Positions 18,952 to 28,903 of a stretch of DNA of 64,000 bases are shown piece after piece. The stretch is from JANSXG01 sp024743075 (GTDB lineage: Bacteria > Planctomycetota > Phycisphaerae > Phycisphaerales > UBA1924). The notes under the pieces are model-generated. The model did not search any database, was not told where the DNA came from, and saw only the letters and a program-made list of their open reading frames with translations. Positions within the stretch are counted from its first letter, which is position 1, and each line of letters opens with the position of its first letter. The stretch covers positions 2,480,001 to 2,544,000 of the forward strand of contig CP159477.1 in NCBI GenBank assembly GCA_042140185.1, given 5' to 3'. The position numbers and the translations under genes were made by a program.

Positions 18952-19323
18952 ATGGTCCACCTCGCCAGGAAAGTCGTCATCGATGCCGGCGGCCACGAGC
19001 GCCGTCGCCACCCACGAATCCCCACGACCGCCCTCTGCAAAATCCGCGACAAGCGGAACCTCCTCTACGCCGCCGGCGAGACCGTCAACGTCTCGTCCAG
19101 CGGCGTTCTGCTTCAGCTCCGCGGCTCGCGACCCTTCGCCACCGGCGACATCATCGAGGTCGTCATCGCCGACGACGACAACCCCGTCGTCAAGCGCGAA
19201 AATGTCCGCGAGGGCATCGTCCGGCGCATCTCCTCCGACCGCTCCGGCCACCTCTCCGTCGCCATCGAATTCGAGGACGGCGCCGACCCCGACCCGACCT
19301 TCGCGATGGCCCTGGCCGCCTGA
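18952..19323 (+). CDS. PilZ-domain protein (c-di-GMP receptor)
   Basis: Small single-domain PilZ protein of about 123 residues. HERRRHPRIP carries the RxxxR c-di-GMP-binding motif and VNVSSSGVLLQL the (D/N)xSxxG motif, spaced as in canonical PilZ. The remaining strands (FATGDIIEVVI, GIVRRISSDRSGHLSVAIEF) complete the barrel. It probably binds c-di-GMP and passes the signal to a partner protein. I chose ATG 18952 because GGAG lies 8 nt upstream and this leaves about 20 residues before the motif; ATG 18868 would add 28 unconserved residues. A strong terminator follows the stop, so it forms a one-gene unit. The HD-GYP-PilZ protein at 60.3 kb could act in the same signalling network. Confidence 0.88.
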   Translation: MVHLARKVVIDAGGHERRRHPRIPTTALCKIRDKRNLLYAAGETVNVSSSGVLLQLRGSRPFATGDIIEVVIADDDNPVVKRENVREGIVRRISSDRSGHLSVAIEFEDGADPDPTFAMALAA

Positions 19324-19370
19324 CCCAGGCACCCCGGCCCATCGCCCGACAAGCCAATCTTCCTCTCTTC

Positions 19371-19410
19371 GCACAGACACCGGTCCTCACGACCGGTGTC
19401 TGTGCGTTTT
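19371..19410 (+). terminator. Strong stem-loop terminator after the PilZ gene
   Basis: A perfect 15-bp inverted repeat (19371-19385 with 19391-19405) around the 5-nt loop CTCAC is followed by GTTTTG. The T run is short but the stem is very stable. It begins 47 nt after the PilZ stop. Confidence 0.85.
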
Positions 19411-19479
19411 GCCGCCCACCCCGGTGACAGCAGTATGTCATCGAAAATCACAAACCCAAATATATACCAAACAAAAGAC

Positions 19480-19508
19480 TTGATCCGGATCCGGCCTTCG
19501 CGCACAAT
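19480..19508 (+). promoter_or_regulatory. Putative promoter of the small HTH-like gene
   Basis: TTGATC (19480-19485) and CACAAT (19503-19508) are 17 bases apart. The ATG at 19515 is 6 nt after the -10 box, so the transcript would be leaderless. The preceding 19440-19480 stretch is unusually AT-rich for this genome, as an UP element would be. Confidence 0.5.
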
Positions 19509-19514
19509 CGGGCC

Positions 19515-20066
19515 ATGACCAAACAGCGAGAACGAACCAAGGCCCGTCGTCCAAATGCCCACTCGCCGCGCCCGGCTCCCCCCGTCCAGCAGCACAGGAT
19601 GTCCGAAGACGAGCAGATCGAGGCCATCCTCACGCTCTGGGAGACACCGGGCGTGGCGATCGCTGACATCGCCCGAGCCATCGGCATCGCCTCGCGCGAC
19701 CTGATCGCCCTGCTCAAGCGCCCTGATATCCGCGCCCTGCTCGACGATCTCACCGACCTGCTCGAACTCCGCTCGCGCCACACCGCCCTGCGCGCTTCGA
19801 CCAAGGCCGTCGCGACCCTCGAAGCCGTGCAGGACGAAGCCGAACAGGCCTCGCGCAGCACCCCGGTCACGGAAGACGCCATCCACGCCGAACGACAGGC
19901 AACCACAAAGCGCAACCAGCGCCGCCTCGCCGCGTGCGCCGTGCTCAGCCACCTCCGAAGCATGCGGGCCGATGAGCGAAGCCGGTGCAAGCCGGCGAAG
20001 CGGACCGAGCCGGTCACGGACCAACTCGCTGCGGAAGAACCCGAGCCGCTGGCGCGAGCGGCGTAG
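19515..20066 (+). CDS. Hypothetical protein with a possible helix-turn-helix
   Basis: 183 residues, not assigned to a family. Residues 1-30 are basic and Pro-rich. Residues about 30-75 (EDEQIEAILTLWETPGVAIADIARAIGIASRDLIALLKRPDI) read as a helix-turn-helix of the kind that recognises DNA, with the IADIARAIGIAS turn. Residues about 76-150 are helical and charged, suggesting a coiled coil or dimerisation region. The C-terminus is basic then acidic. The sequence recalls small terminase or phage regulators only in the general HTH sense, and no phage genes are nearby. It starts just after a plausible promoter without a ribosome site and ends 26 nt before pxpB. A DNA-binding regulator is a guess. 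Confidence 0.55.
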   Translation: MTKQRERTKARRPNAHSPRPAPPVQQHRMSEDEQIEAILTLWETPGVAIADIARAIGIASRDLIALLKRPDIRALLDDLTDLLELRSRHTALRASTKAVATLEAVQDEAEQASRSTPVTEDAIHAERQATTKRNQRRLAACAVLSHLRSMRADERSRCKPAKRTEPVTDQLAAEEPEPLARAA

Positions 20067-20080
20067 GGCCGGACGCGCCA

Positions 20081-20086
20081 TACACT
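20081..20086 (+). promoter_or_regulatory. Putative -10 box (TACACT) of the pxp operon
   Basis: TACACT is followed by six bases and ATG 20093. There is no ribosome site and no clear -35 box. It matches the leaderless spacing seen at several other genes here. Confidence 0.35.
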
Positions 20087-20092
20087 CCGACG

Positions 20093-20750
20093 ATGCCCCC
20101 TACCCTCTCCTGGTCCAGCGAACGCTCCCTCCGCATCGCGACCGATGACCCGCTCGCGTGCTGGCACGCGCTCCGCGCTTCGGGTCTGCCGGGGATCCTC
20201 GACATCACGCCGGGCTTCGGGAGCGTGCAGGTGGAGTTCGAAGTCGTCGGGCTCGACGACGCCCGCGTCGAGGACGAACTGCGGGCGCTGTTCGAACGCA
20301 CATCCGAAGTGGGCGACACGACCGAACCGCTGTCCCACACCCTCCCCGTCTGCTACGACGCTGCATTCGCGCCCGATCTCGATCGCGTTGCCCAGTTCGC
20401 TGGGTTGTCCCGGGAGCAGGTGATCGAGCGCCACACCGCGCCGTCCTATCGCGTCGAAGTGATCGGCTTCTCGCCCGGCTTCGGCTACCTGTCGGGGTTG
20501 GATCGATCACTGCATACCCCACGGCTCGACTCGCCGCGCACGCGCATCCCCGCCGGGAGCGTCGGCATCGCTGGCGAGCACACCGGCGCGTACCCGCAGG
20601 CTACCGCCGGCGGCTGGAACCTCATCGCGCACGCCCCTGCGCTTATTCGACGCCCGACGCGACCCGCCCGCCCTGCTTCGCCTCGGCGACACCGTCCGCT
20701 TCGAGCCGATCGACCGGAGCGCCTTCGACCGCCTGACGGGAGAGCGCTGA
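20093..20750 (+). CDS. pxpB: 5-oxoprolinase subunit PxpB, with a frame break
   Basis: Subunit of the ATP-dependent prokaryotic 5-oxoprolinase (KipI family), which with PxpA and PxpC opens 5-oxo-L-proline to glutamate. Family blocks are present: LDITPGFGSVQVEF, HTLPVCYDAAFAPDL, VIGFSPGFGYLSGLD, PAGSVGIAGEHTGAYPQATAGGWNLI. Right after GGWNLI the frame slips at nt about 20627; the expected GRTPLRLFD is found as RTPLRLFDARRDPPALLRLGD in the next frame, ending at 20750. Two missing bases (restoring a Gly codon) or one extra base explain this. The stop is one base before the pxpC GTG. Confidence in family and role is high because all three subunits are adjacent. Confidence 0.9.
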
Positions 20751-20751
20751 C

Positions 20752-21734
20752 GTGCGCCGGATCCGCATCGTCGAACCCGGCCTGCTCAGCACCGTGCAGG
20801 ACCGCGGGCGCTTCGGGCACAGCGCCTCGGGCGTCGGCCCGGCGGCGCTGCCGATCCCCTGTCGCTGCGCACCGGCAACCGCCTGCTCGGCAACGACGAA
20901 AACGCCGGCGCCATCGAGATGACCCTGCGCGGCCCGACCATCACCATCGAGGTCGACGCCGTCGTCTGCCTCGCCGGAGCCAGCGCGCCGCACGCCAAGC
21001 TCTCGCACGGCGCCACCGACCGCCCGCTCCCCATGTGGACCCCCACGCCCGTCCGCGCGGGCTCCACCCTCGCCGTCGGACCGATCACCGGCGGGTCGCG
21101 CGCGTATCTCTGCCTCGACGGCGGCATTGCCTCCGAACCGGTCCTCGGCAGCCGCGCGACCCACGTGCCGAGCGCCGTCGGACCGCCCGTCCTGGAGAAG
21201 GACACCACCCTCCCGCTCGGCGAGCCGGTCCGGGGCGTCCTGCTCGCGCCGATCGACGCATCGCTGCGTGGCGCGATCGAGCGGGCGCTGACACGCCGGA
21301 CGCTGCGCATCACCCCCGGCGCGCAGCACGACCGCTTCTCCACTGTTTCGAGCGAAGCGCTCGTCGCCAGCGAGTGCACCGTCAGCGATCACGCCGACCG
21401 CGCCGGCATCCGACTGAACGGGCCTGCCATCGAGACGCCCGGTGCCTCCATGCGCTCCGAGGCAGTCCTCACCGGCGCAATCCAGATCACGCCCGACGGC
21501 CGGCCGCTGATCCTCTTCGTCGATCGTCCGACGACCGGGGGCTACCCGGTCCTCGCCACCGTCATCTACGCGGACCTGCCCGCCATCGGACAGGTCCGCG
21601 CGAGGGAAACCATCCGCTTCGAGTGGGTCACACGCGACGAGGCCCGCGCCGCGTCGAGCGCACTGGGAAAACTCATCGCGTCCGTCCCGATGCCAAGACC
21701 GACGACGCACGGCACGCGAGGGCCGGCCTCGTGA
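20752..21734 (+). CDS. pxpC: 5-oxoprolinase subunit PxpC, with a frame break
   Basis: KipA/biotin-dependent-carboxylase-like subunit of 5-oxoprolinase. It starts at GTG 20752 as RRIRIVEPGLLSTVQDRGRFG, the hallmark PxpC N-terminus, followed by a one-base deletion at nt about 20853 that joins GPAA to ADPLSLRTGNRLLGNDE. The rest is intact: AIEMTLRGPTITIEV, YLCLDGGIASEPVLGSRATH, RITPGAQHDRF, SDHADRAGIRLNGP, LFVDRPTTGGYPVLATV. The length after repair is about 327 residues, normal for the family. The stop TGA overlaps the GTG of pxpA (GTGA), so translation is coupled. Part of the order pxpB-pxpC-pxpA. Confidence 0.92.
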
Positions 21735-22494
21735 CCACCATCGATCTCAACTGCGACATCGGCGAAGCGACCGAGCCCGACGGCGTCGCCCGCGAAAAGA
21801 GCCTGATCCAGCTCGTCAGCAGCGTGAACATCGCCTGCGCGGGGCACGCGGGCGATGACGAGTCCATGCGCCGCACAGTCGAACTCGCCCTCGACGCCGG
21901 CTGCACGATCGGCGCGCACCCGTCCTACCCCGATCGCGAGCGGTTCGGGCGGGTGCGACTGACGATGACCGCCGATGCGCTCGAACACGAACTGCGCGAC
22001 CAGATTTATCGCCTAGGCGCCATCGCCCGGGCAGGCGGAACGGACCTCTCGCACATCAAGCCCCACGGCGCCCTCTACCACGCCTGCGCCGACGAGCCGG
22101 AGGTTGCCGGCGCGCTGGCTTCGGCCGCGCGATCCTGGCGCGACGGGATCGTGCTCATCGGCGGCTCGGGATCCGCCGCGCTCGATCACTGGCGTGCCCT
22201 CGGCGCGGTCGGAATCGGCGAGGCCTTCGCCGACCGCGTCTACGAGCCCGACGGTCGCCTTCGCAGCCGCTCGGAGCCCGTGCGCTGATCCTCGATCCGG
22301 AGGCCGCCGCACGACAGGCCGTCTCCGTCGCCACCGATGACCGCGTCCGAGCGCACGACGGGGCATGGGTGCCGCTCGAAGCGCAGACGCTCTGCGTCCA
22401 CAGCGACACGCCGGGGAGCGAGCGCATCGCCGCGGCGGTGCGCCGGGCCCTACAGGACGCGGGCGTGGAAATCAGACGCACACGCCATGATTGA
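21731..22494 (+). CDS. pxpA: 5-oxoprolinase subunit PxpA (LamB/YcsF family), with a frame break
   Basis: TIDLNCDIGEATEPD at the N-terminus, NIACAGHAGDDESM, GAHPSYPDRERFGR and HIKPHGALYHAC are the metal-site and core motifs of the YcsF TIM-barrel-like subunit. Near nt 22281 one base is missing: FADRVYEPDGRLRSRSEP should continue GALILDPEAAARQAV, which is found one frame over and leads to the typical LCVHSDTPGSERIAAAVRRAL end with a stop at 22494. Start GTG 21731 overlaps the pxpC stop. The complete set of three subunits predicts ability to recycle 5-oxoproline formed from glutamine or glutathione breakdown; a GCS2-type ligase is encoded at 49.7 kb. Confidence 0.92.
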
Positions 22495-22545
22495 GCACCC
22501 CCGATCGGGATCGGTCACAATGCTGCTCCCCCGAGGAGACCGGCC

Positions 22546-24427
22546 TTGCTGATCCTGCTCCACAACGCCGACGACGCGCAGTCTGTGAAGGACGATGTGC
22601 TCCCGCTGTTCGCCGAGACGCCGACCAAGCCGGTCGAGTTCGATCTGGAGGACCTGCCGGAAGTCGAGGACGGCTCGACGATCGCCTGCTACCTCAGCGA
22701 TGCCGACCTGCGCCTGCTGATCCCCGAGGCGTCGTCGCGCCGGTGGCGTCTGGGGCTGCTCCCGCACCCGGAGATGCGCAGCGCGCGCTCGGGCTTCGGC
22801 ATCGCCTCGAAGCTCTCCGACGCAGCGACGGACATCCTCGAGACCACCGACGAGATCGACGTCGACATCCTCCGCTGCAACGACCGGGTCGTGCTCAACT
22901 CACTGGTGATCGGCGACCCGGTCGCCTCCGCACCGGCGCTCGGCTCGAGCGACGGCATCGGCCAGCGGGTCAAGCGGCTTTGGAAGACGCTGGCATTCCT
23001 GACCCAGACGCCGCCGATGCGCTGCACGATCGAATCGGCCAAGGGCCAGTCCGTCGAGACGGCGGCACTGGGCATCGTGGTCGTGGAGCACGGGCGATCG
23101 GCGGTGCTGAGCCGGCGTCTGATCGAGGACTCGGCGCTGGCCGACGGCATGCTGCACTGCCTGATCTACGCGCCGCGCAGCATCCTGATGATGCTCTGGT
23201 TCGTGCTGCATTCGGCGTTGTCACCCCGCAACACTTCGGCGAAGTCGCTCCCGTCGTTCGTCGGGCATGTCAAGAGCGAGTCGCTTTCAGTCACGCTGCA
23301 GCGCCCGGCGCGGGCCAGCATCGACGGCGAGCGCCTGGAGGCCGACGAGTTCGAACTGAGCGTGGAGAAGGGCGGTCTGCTGCTCATCCCCGGGCGCCAC
23401 CTCACGCTGGACAACACCGCCCCGGACCCGAAGGAAGTCTTCCGCACCAAGGGCGTGCCGACGGGCGACATCATCGACACGCTCGTCAAACGCCACCTGC
23501 CGTGGATCAACCGGGCAACAACCGAGGAGTTCCGCGACCTGTTCCTGATCCTGCGCGACAACGCGAAGGCGACCGAATCGTTCGTGGTGCTCATGATCCT
23601 CTCGACGATGCTCGCGGCCCTCGGCCTGTTCGCCAATTCAGGGCCGGTGATCATCGGCGCGATGATCCTCGCGCCGCTGATGGCGCCGATCGTGGCGCTC
23701 TCCATGGGCGTCCTCCGGACCAGCGAGAAGGAACTGCTGCGCAACAGCCTGAAGTCGCTGGCGATCGGCATCGGGCTCGCGCTGGCGTGCACGATCGTGC
23801 TGACGGTCCTCACGCCGCTGCGATCGGTCAACGCCGAGATTTCGTCACGCCTGAACCCGACGATTCTCGACATGGGCATCGCCATGATCTCGGGGGCCGC
23901 GGGCGCGTACGCCCATGCGCGAGCGGAGATCGCCAAGAGCCTCGCGGGCGTCGCGATCGCGGTCGCCCTCGTCCCGCCGCTGGCGGTCGCGGGGATCGGT
24001 CTCGGCTGGGGCGACCCTGCGGTGTTCCTCGGCGCGGGCCTGCTGTTCCTGACAAACCTCGCCGGGATGACCCTCGCCGCGGCGGGCGTGTTCCTGATCA
24101 TGGGCTTCAGCCCGTTCACATATTCGCGCCGCGGCGTGCTGACGCTCGTGGTGTTCGCGATCATCGTGAGCTCGCTGCTGGTTCCGAGTTTCGCGAAGAT
24201 GATCACCGAGCACCGCGTGCTCCGCGCTCGACGGCTGGGAATCGCCCAGCGGCGTGATGGTCCGCGAGATCGACATCAGCCACGGCCCGACGGTCCGCGT
24301 ATCAGCCCGCCTGATCGACGACGACCCGATCGACACCGATCGGCTCGATGAGATCAAACGCGAGATCGAGGAGCGGCTGGGGTACGAAATCGAACTCGAA
24401 GCGCGGCTTGGGGTGCTGAGGCGGTAG
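22546..24427 (+). CDS. DUF389 membrane protein with an N-terminal lipid-kinase-like region, with a frame break
   Basis: Starts at TTG 22546 with GAGGAG 8-9 nt upstream. Residues 1-300 look like a degenerate diacylglycerol-kinase-like domain: ARASIDGERLEADEFELSV resembles the C-terminal beta-sandwich of YegS-like kinases, but the GGDGT active-site loop is not seen. Residues about 325-560 are a DUF389 domain with six or so membrane segments (FVVLMILSTMLAALGLF, SGPVIIGAMILAPLMAPIVAL, AGVAIAVALVPPLAVAGIGL, LLFLTNLAGMTLAAAGVFL). At nt about 24223 the frame shifts; the C-terminal cytoplasmic tail continues DGWESPSGVMVREIDISHGP to a stop at 24427. Function of DUF389 is not established. It ends 3 nt from the convergent GNAT gene. 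Confidence 0.8.
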
Positions 24428-24430
24428 CGG

Positions 24431-24931
24431 TCAATCGCCGCCGGCCAGCCGCTCGAACTCCTCGCCGAAGATCTCGTACGACAGGATCGAGGGGTCGTGG
24501 GTCGCGCCGAGGCGGGTGTAGAAGCGTTCGGCGCCGTCGTTGCCGGCCTTCACTTCCCAGAGCATGCCGCGGCAGCCGCGGGACTTGGCGAGGGCGGCGA
24601 GGAGGGCCATGGCTCGGGCGCCGATGCCGCTGCCCCGGTGCTCGGCGCGGATGTAGATGTCCTCCAGGCAGAGCACGCGCTGGCCGGAGAAGGTCGGGAC
24701 GCGCTCGAAGAACCAGGCGTGGCCAACAGGGGCTGACCCGCTTTCGAAGATCACGCACTCGGCGGTGGCGCGTTCGCCGAACAGGGCTTCGCACAGCACG
24801 TGCGGCGTGGAGCGGACCGCGCCGGGGCGACCCTCGACCTCGGCGAGGCCTTCGAGGTTCGCGAGGATGAACTCGGCGTCATCCGGGTTGGCCCGACGGC
24901 AGGTGAGTCCGAGGGTCCGGTCAGAGCTCAT
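24431..24931 (-). CDS. GNAT-family N-acetyltransferase
   Basis: 166 residues. The acetyl-CoA pyrophosphate loop is EHRGSGIGARAMALL (Q/RxxGxG/A), preceded by the usual LCLEDIYIRA beta strand and followed by the GMLWEVKAGNDGAERFYTRLGA block that completes the GNAT fold and resembles the spermidine/diamine acetyltransferase (SAT-like) subgroup. The substrate cannot be fixed. Its start overlaps the 3' end of the thioredoxin-like lipoprotein gene by 11 nt on the same strand, making it the last gene of the minus-strand envelope operon. No frame break. Confidence 0.88.
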   Translation of the reverse strand: MSSDRTLGLTCRRANPDDAEFILANLEGLAEVEGRPGAVRSTPHVLCEALFGERATAECVIFESGSAPVGHAWFFERVPTFSGQRVLCLEDIYIRAEHRGSGIGARAMALLAALAKSRGCRGMLWEVKAGNDGAERFYTRLGATHDPSILSYEIFGEEFERLAGGD

Positions 24932-25472
24932 TGACGTTCATCCAGTGCAGCAGATCGTTCGCGGAGCGCTGGCCCCGGAGTGTGGCGACGACTTCGCCGT
25001 CGCGCAGGAGGTACGTCATAGGGATCGCGCGCCCGCCGAGGTAACGGTCCGCACTCTCACCCTCGCGATCGACCTCGATGTGCGTGGCGAGTGCTGGGCC
25101 GTCGGTCAGGCGGATGATGACTAGAGCGTTGGTGAGCGCGTCTTTCTTGTACTGCTGGCATGGGGCGCAGCGGTCGGCGGTGGCGAAGACGATCAGCGGC
25201 CGGTTGTCGCGCTTCGATCGCTCGACGGCTTCGGGCAGGGGCGGGGCATCCGTGAGCACGTCCGGGAGCGTGATGACCTCGCGCGCGACGATGAAGCCGG
25301 TCTCGGGGTCGTACTCGTGCTCGATGGTGAGCCGGTCCATCCAGGCCTGGATGTTCGGCGGCGGCTCAACGCTCGACTGCTGCTCGTCACTGGAGGCGCA
25401 CGAGGCGAGCGCGGAAAGGACGAGGATCAGGCTCAGTACGGACGCCGCCGATCGGAGGATGATGGACTGCAT
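24921..25472 (-). CDS. Thioredoxin-like lipoprotein
   Basis: Membrane-anchored periplasmic thiol-disulfide protein. Residues 1-25 are a lipoprotein signal peptide with hydrophobic core SVLSLILVLSALASC; Cys25 is the lipid-attachment residue in an LASC lipobox. LIVFATADRCAPCQQYKKDAL contains the CxxC redox pair (CAPC) of the thioredoxin fold, and AIPMTYLLRDG the conserved cis-proline strand. The region between lipobox and thioredoxin domain (about 60 residues) is unassigned. It could reduce or isomerise disulfides of envelope proteins. It lies 18 nt after the AsmA-like gene and overlaps the GNAT gene by 11 nt. Confidence 0.87.
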   Translation of the reverse strand: MQSIILRSAASVLSLILVLSALASCASSDEQQSSVEPPPNIQAWMDRLTIEHEYDPETGFIVAREVITLPDVLTDAPPLPEAVERSKRDNRPLIVFATADRCAPCQQYKKDALTNALVIIRLTDGPALATHIEVDREGESADRYLGGRAIPMTYLLRDGEVVATLRGQRSANDLLHWMNVNEL

Positions 25473-25490
25473 GCTCCGATGATAGCGGAC

Positions 25491-28400
25491 TCATCTGGGC
25501 CGTCCCTTCAGCAATCGGCCGATCGAACTGGTGAGGTCCTTGAGCGGAACGATGCGGGAGGTGGGCTCGCTGAGCGTGCCACCGATCTCCACGGCGACGG
25601 CGTTGGACTGGGCGGCGCGGATGGCGCGGTCGACGACTTCGAGGAAGGAGGCTCTGGTTCCCTTGAGGGGGCGTGCTGCGCCGACGGCGGAGCCGCTGAT
25701 CGGGCTTGTTCCGGGGTCGAAGATGTTGTCGATGCGCAGGCCGGCGAGCACATCGGTGCCGCGGTTGAAGTAGTTCAGGCGAGCGATCTCGAGGGCTCCG
25801 CCTTCGAGGCGGATGACAGCTTCGCCTTCTCCCTCGGGTTTGGTGCTGCCGATGTCGAGGCGGAGCGCGCTGTAGACCTGCGCGATGCCCGGCAGCGCGA
25901 GCAGGTCGGACTCGGTGAGCGAGAGCTGCGCACCGCCGTAGAGCCGGTGCGGGGCTTCGAGCACGCCGCCGACAGACCAGTCGCCGCTGACGCGCCCGGG
26001 CATGGGCCGATCGTCGAGCTTCGCGGCGTTGGCGATCTGCTGGAGATCGAGGCGATCCATGATGAGGTGCACGAACGCCGCGGTCTCGTCGGCGTGACGC
26101 GTGACGCGCCCGTAAAAGTCGACGCGCCCGTCTGCGAGGGTCATCTTGCCCTCCTGGATCTCGACGCGGGACGGGCCGAAGTGGGCGATCGCTTCGAGGT
26201 CGGGCACGGGCCGGTCGCCTCTGCCGATGGTGAAGCCCGCGTAGGACGCGTCGACGAAATCGGCGACGATGTTCAGTTCCATCGGGAGCGTGGCGCGCGG
26301 GTCGGTGGCAGGCTGGAGCGTGAGGCTGCCGGAGGTCGTGCCGACGAGATCATCGATCGACGGAGCGAACGGCCTCAGGCTCGAGAGCCGGAGTTCGGAC
26401 CATGAAGCATCGAGGTGCGCAGCGCGCCAGGGGTCTTCGCGAAGCCCGAAGCGGGCGGTGCCGGTCAACTGGCCGTCGAGCGTGGTGAGTTGAAAGTTCG
26501 TGACGCGGATGTCGTCGGGGGAGAGGCTGGTGCTGGCTCGGAGGGTGCCGGCGTCCTGGCCGTTGTAGCGCAGTGCGACCTCGGTCTCGACAGCGCCGGA
26601 CGCTCCGAGCGGCGACAGCAGGAGTTCGACCTCGCCCTCGGCGCTGGCCTTGCGCTGAGGCGCTGCTCGGGCAGTTCGAGGGGCCAGTCGGCGAGGCGGA
26701 AGCTGGCGGCGATGCGATCGGGCTGGTCGAGGTTCATCTCGGCGCTGGCGTGGAGTTCGCCTTCGCCGCTGCGGAGGACGGCTTCGGGAAGGGTGAGGCG
26801 TCCGTCGCCGACGCGGAGGGCGCCCTCGCCGGACAGCGAACCGAACTCGTCGGTTTGGATCTCCTGCACGAGCCACTCGCCGGTTGCGACGGCGCTGGTG
26901 GGGTCGTCGAACGGGATGGTGGCCTTGAGCTCCGCGCCGGCGAGACCGGAGAGGGGCTGCGGGATGCGGAGCAGCGTGCCGAGACGGGCGAGCGACACGC
27001 CGGACGCGCTCAGGGCGGTGTCGATGTGCACCTCTCCTCGCGCGAACGACGCGGTTGCGCTGACCTCGCCGTCGAGGAGTGTGGTCGGGTCGATCGTGAG
27101 TTCGACGGCGGACTCGTCGGCGTGGGCGCGCATCTTCAGGACGAGCGGACCGACCGGCTGGTCGTTGTAGGAGACGGCCTGCACGGTCGAGGTGGCGTCG
27201 ATGTTGAGATCGAGGGGCCGTAGTGTCCCGGTGGCGGTGCCGGTCGCGTCGATGCGTTCGGTGCGCAGGCCTGTGAGAGAGAGCCCGTCGGGTGCGACGG
27301 CGTCGAAGGTGAGCTGGCTGTCGAGTTCGCCCTCGAAACCGAGTCGACCGGAGAGGCGAGCGGTCGCGCCGTCGTAGGTCGAGGTGAACTCGTCGATCTG
27401 CGCATAGGCCCGGTCGCCTCGGGCGGTCAGATCGAATGACAGCGCGCGGTCTGGCAAAGAGGGGATCGTGGCACGCGGGCGCCATTCGTCGGCGCTGGCG
27501 ACGATGGACCAGCCGTAGGACTCGGCGTTGAAGGCGCCGGTGATCTGCGCGCTCGTGCCGGTGCGCCCGGGGACGGTGAATTCGTCGATCGCGATGTTCG
27601 GCCAGTTCAGGGTTGCGCGAGCCATCGCGCCGTCGAAGTTCGCGATGGCGTCTTCGCGGGTGACCGTGGCCTGCTGGATCTGGGCGGCGGCGTTCATGGT
27701 CTGCCACGACTCGCCGACGGCGTTGAGGACGGTCGAGATCTGCCAGTCGGTGCCGTCGAGCGCGCCGGTCGTGTCCACGGAGGCGAGCAGGCGGGCCTCA
27801 CCGAGGGGGGCTCGGCTGGCCTGCGCGTTGAGGGACCCGGCAGTGGTCAGTGATGCCGCTTCGGTGCTCTGCCATTCGAGTTCGGCGGTGCCGGAGCGGG
27901 ATTCGAGGGACCACGCGCCCGACGCGTGGAAGTCGGCGATGTGTTCGACGCGACCGGTGAGCGTTTGCAGCGTCAGGTCGGTCGTGCTGAGGACGGCGGT
28001 GCCCTGCTCCAGACGGACTGTCAGCGCGCCGCGCCGCGCCCCTGCGTCACGGTGAGGCCGCTCGGCTGGACGCGGAGGTTGAGGCCTTCGAGCGCGGCGT
28101 CGATCCGCCCGAACGCGCTGAGTTCACCGGCGTGGAGGGTGTCGATGGCGAGGGACCCGGCCAGCGAGCCGGAGCGGATGTCGCCGGTCCAGACGCCGGA
28201 GGCGTCGAGCGGCTCGGGGAGTTCGGCGACGAAGGGCTCGATGAGCGAGCGGACCTCGTCGACGTCGAACTCGACGCGATGGGCCCAGCCCGCCGGGGGC
28301 GAGGCGCCCGTCGATGGCGATGCGGTTCTCGAGCGAGAGCGTGAAGTTCCAGGCGAGCGGGCCGTCGGGCGTGCCGTTGATCTCGAAGGGGGTGTACTGG

Positions 28401-28900
28401 AGCGAGCGTCCGTCGGGGAGGGCGACGTTGACCTCGGCGTTGCGGATGATCAGGCGCGGCAGGTCGGGTGTCGTCGCGTCGGAGGGATCGCGGGGCTGGC
28501 GCGCGCCGGCGGCGATCTGTGCTGCCTCGATCAGGTTCCACTGTTCTGACGGGTCGGTGCGCAGGTCGACGACCGGGTCGACGATGCGGAGTTCGCTGAG
28601 GCCGAGCGAGCGGGTGAGCGCGAGCCAGACGAGCGAGTTATGGCGCACAGTAACGCGCCGGACTCGGACAAACGGGTCAGACTCGAGCGGGAGCGCGGCC
28701 TCGAAGTCTTCGAGTGTCGTGTGGCCGCCCCACGAGGTGCGGAGAGAGGACGCGTCGACGCTGAGGCCGGTCTGCTTGCGGATCGCATCGAGAACGATGT
28801 TCTTCGGCACGTCGGTCGAGAGGACGATCTGGACGGCGACGGCGATGAGAACGAGCAGAACCGCTGCTCCGATGATGATTCGGATGAGCCAGCGCTTCAT
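25491..28900 (-). CDS. AsmA-like inner-membrane-anchored protein, with three frame breaks
   Basis: About 1,135 residues after repair. Residues 5-27 (LIRIIIGAAVLLVLIAVAVQIVL) form one membrane anchor, followed at once by an AsmA N-terminal block (NIVLDAIRKQTGLSVDASSL, LEDFEAALP) and a long repetitive beta-rich periplasmic domain, as in AsmA/TamB/YhdP bridge-like lipid transporters. The C-terminal AsmA-like part contains GRVSGDWSVGGVLEAPHRLYGGAQL and ends SIGRLLKGRPR. Frame is lost at about 28290 (plus one), restored at about 28040 (minus one, giving GALTVRLEQGTAVLSTTDL), and lost again at about 26665 (one missing base in CGCAAGGCC). The first two cancel exactly, which argues for sequencing indels. 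It starts 3 nt after the DUF6655 gene stop. Confidence 0.82.
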
Positions 28901-28903
28901 GGC

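Noticed and set aside
19515..20066. Small terminase subunit or prophage remnant.
   Set aside because: Only a generic helix-turn-helix is visible and no phage genes or attachment repeats are nearby.
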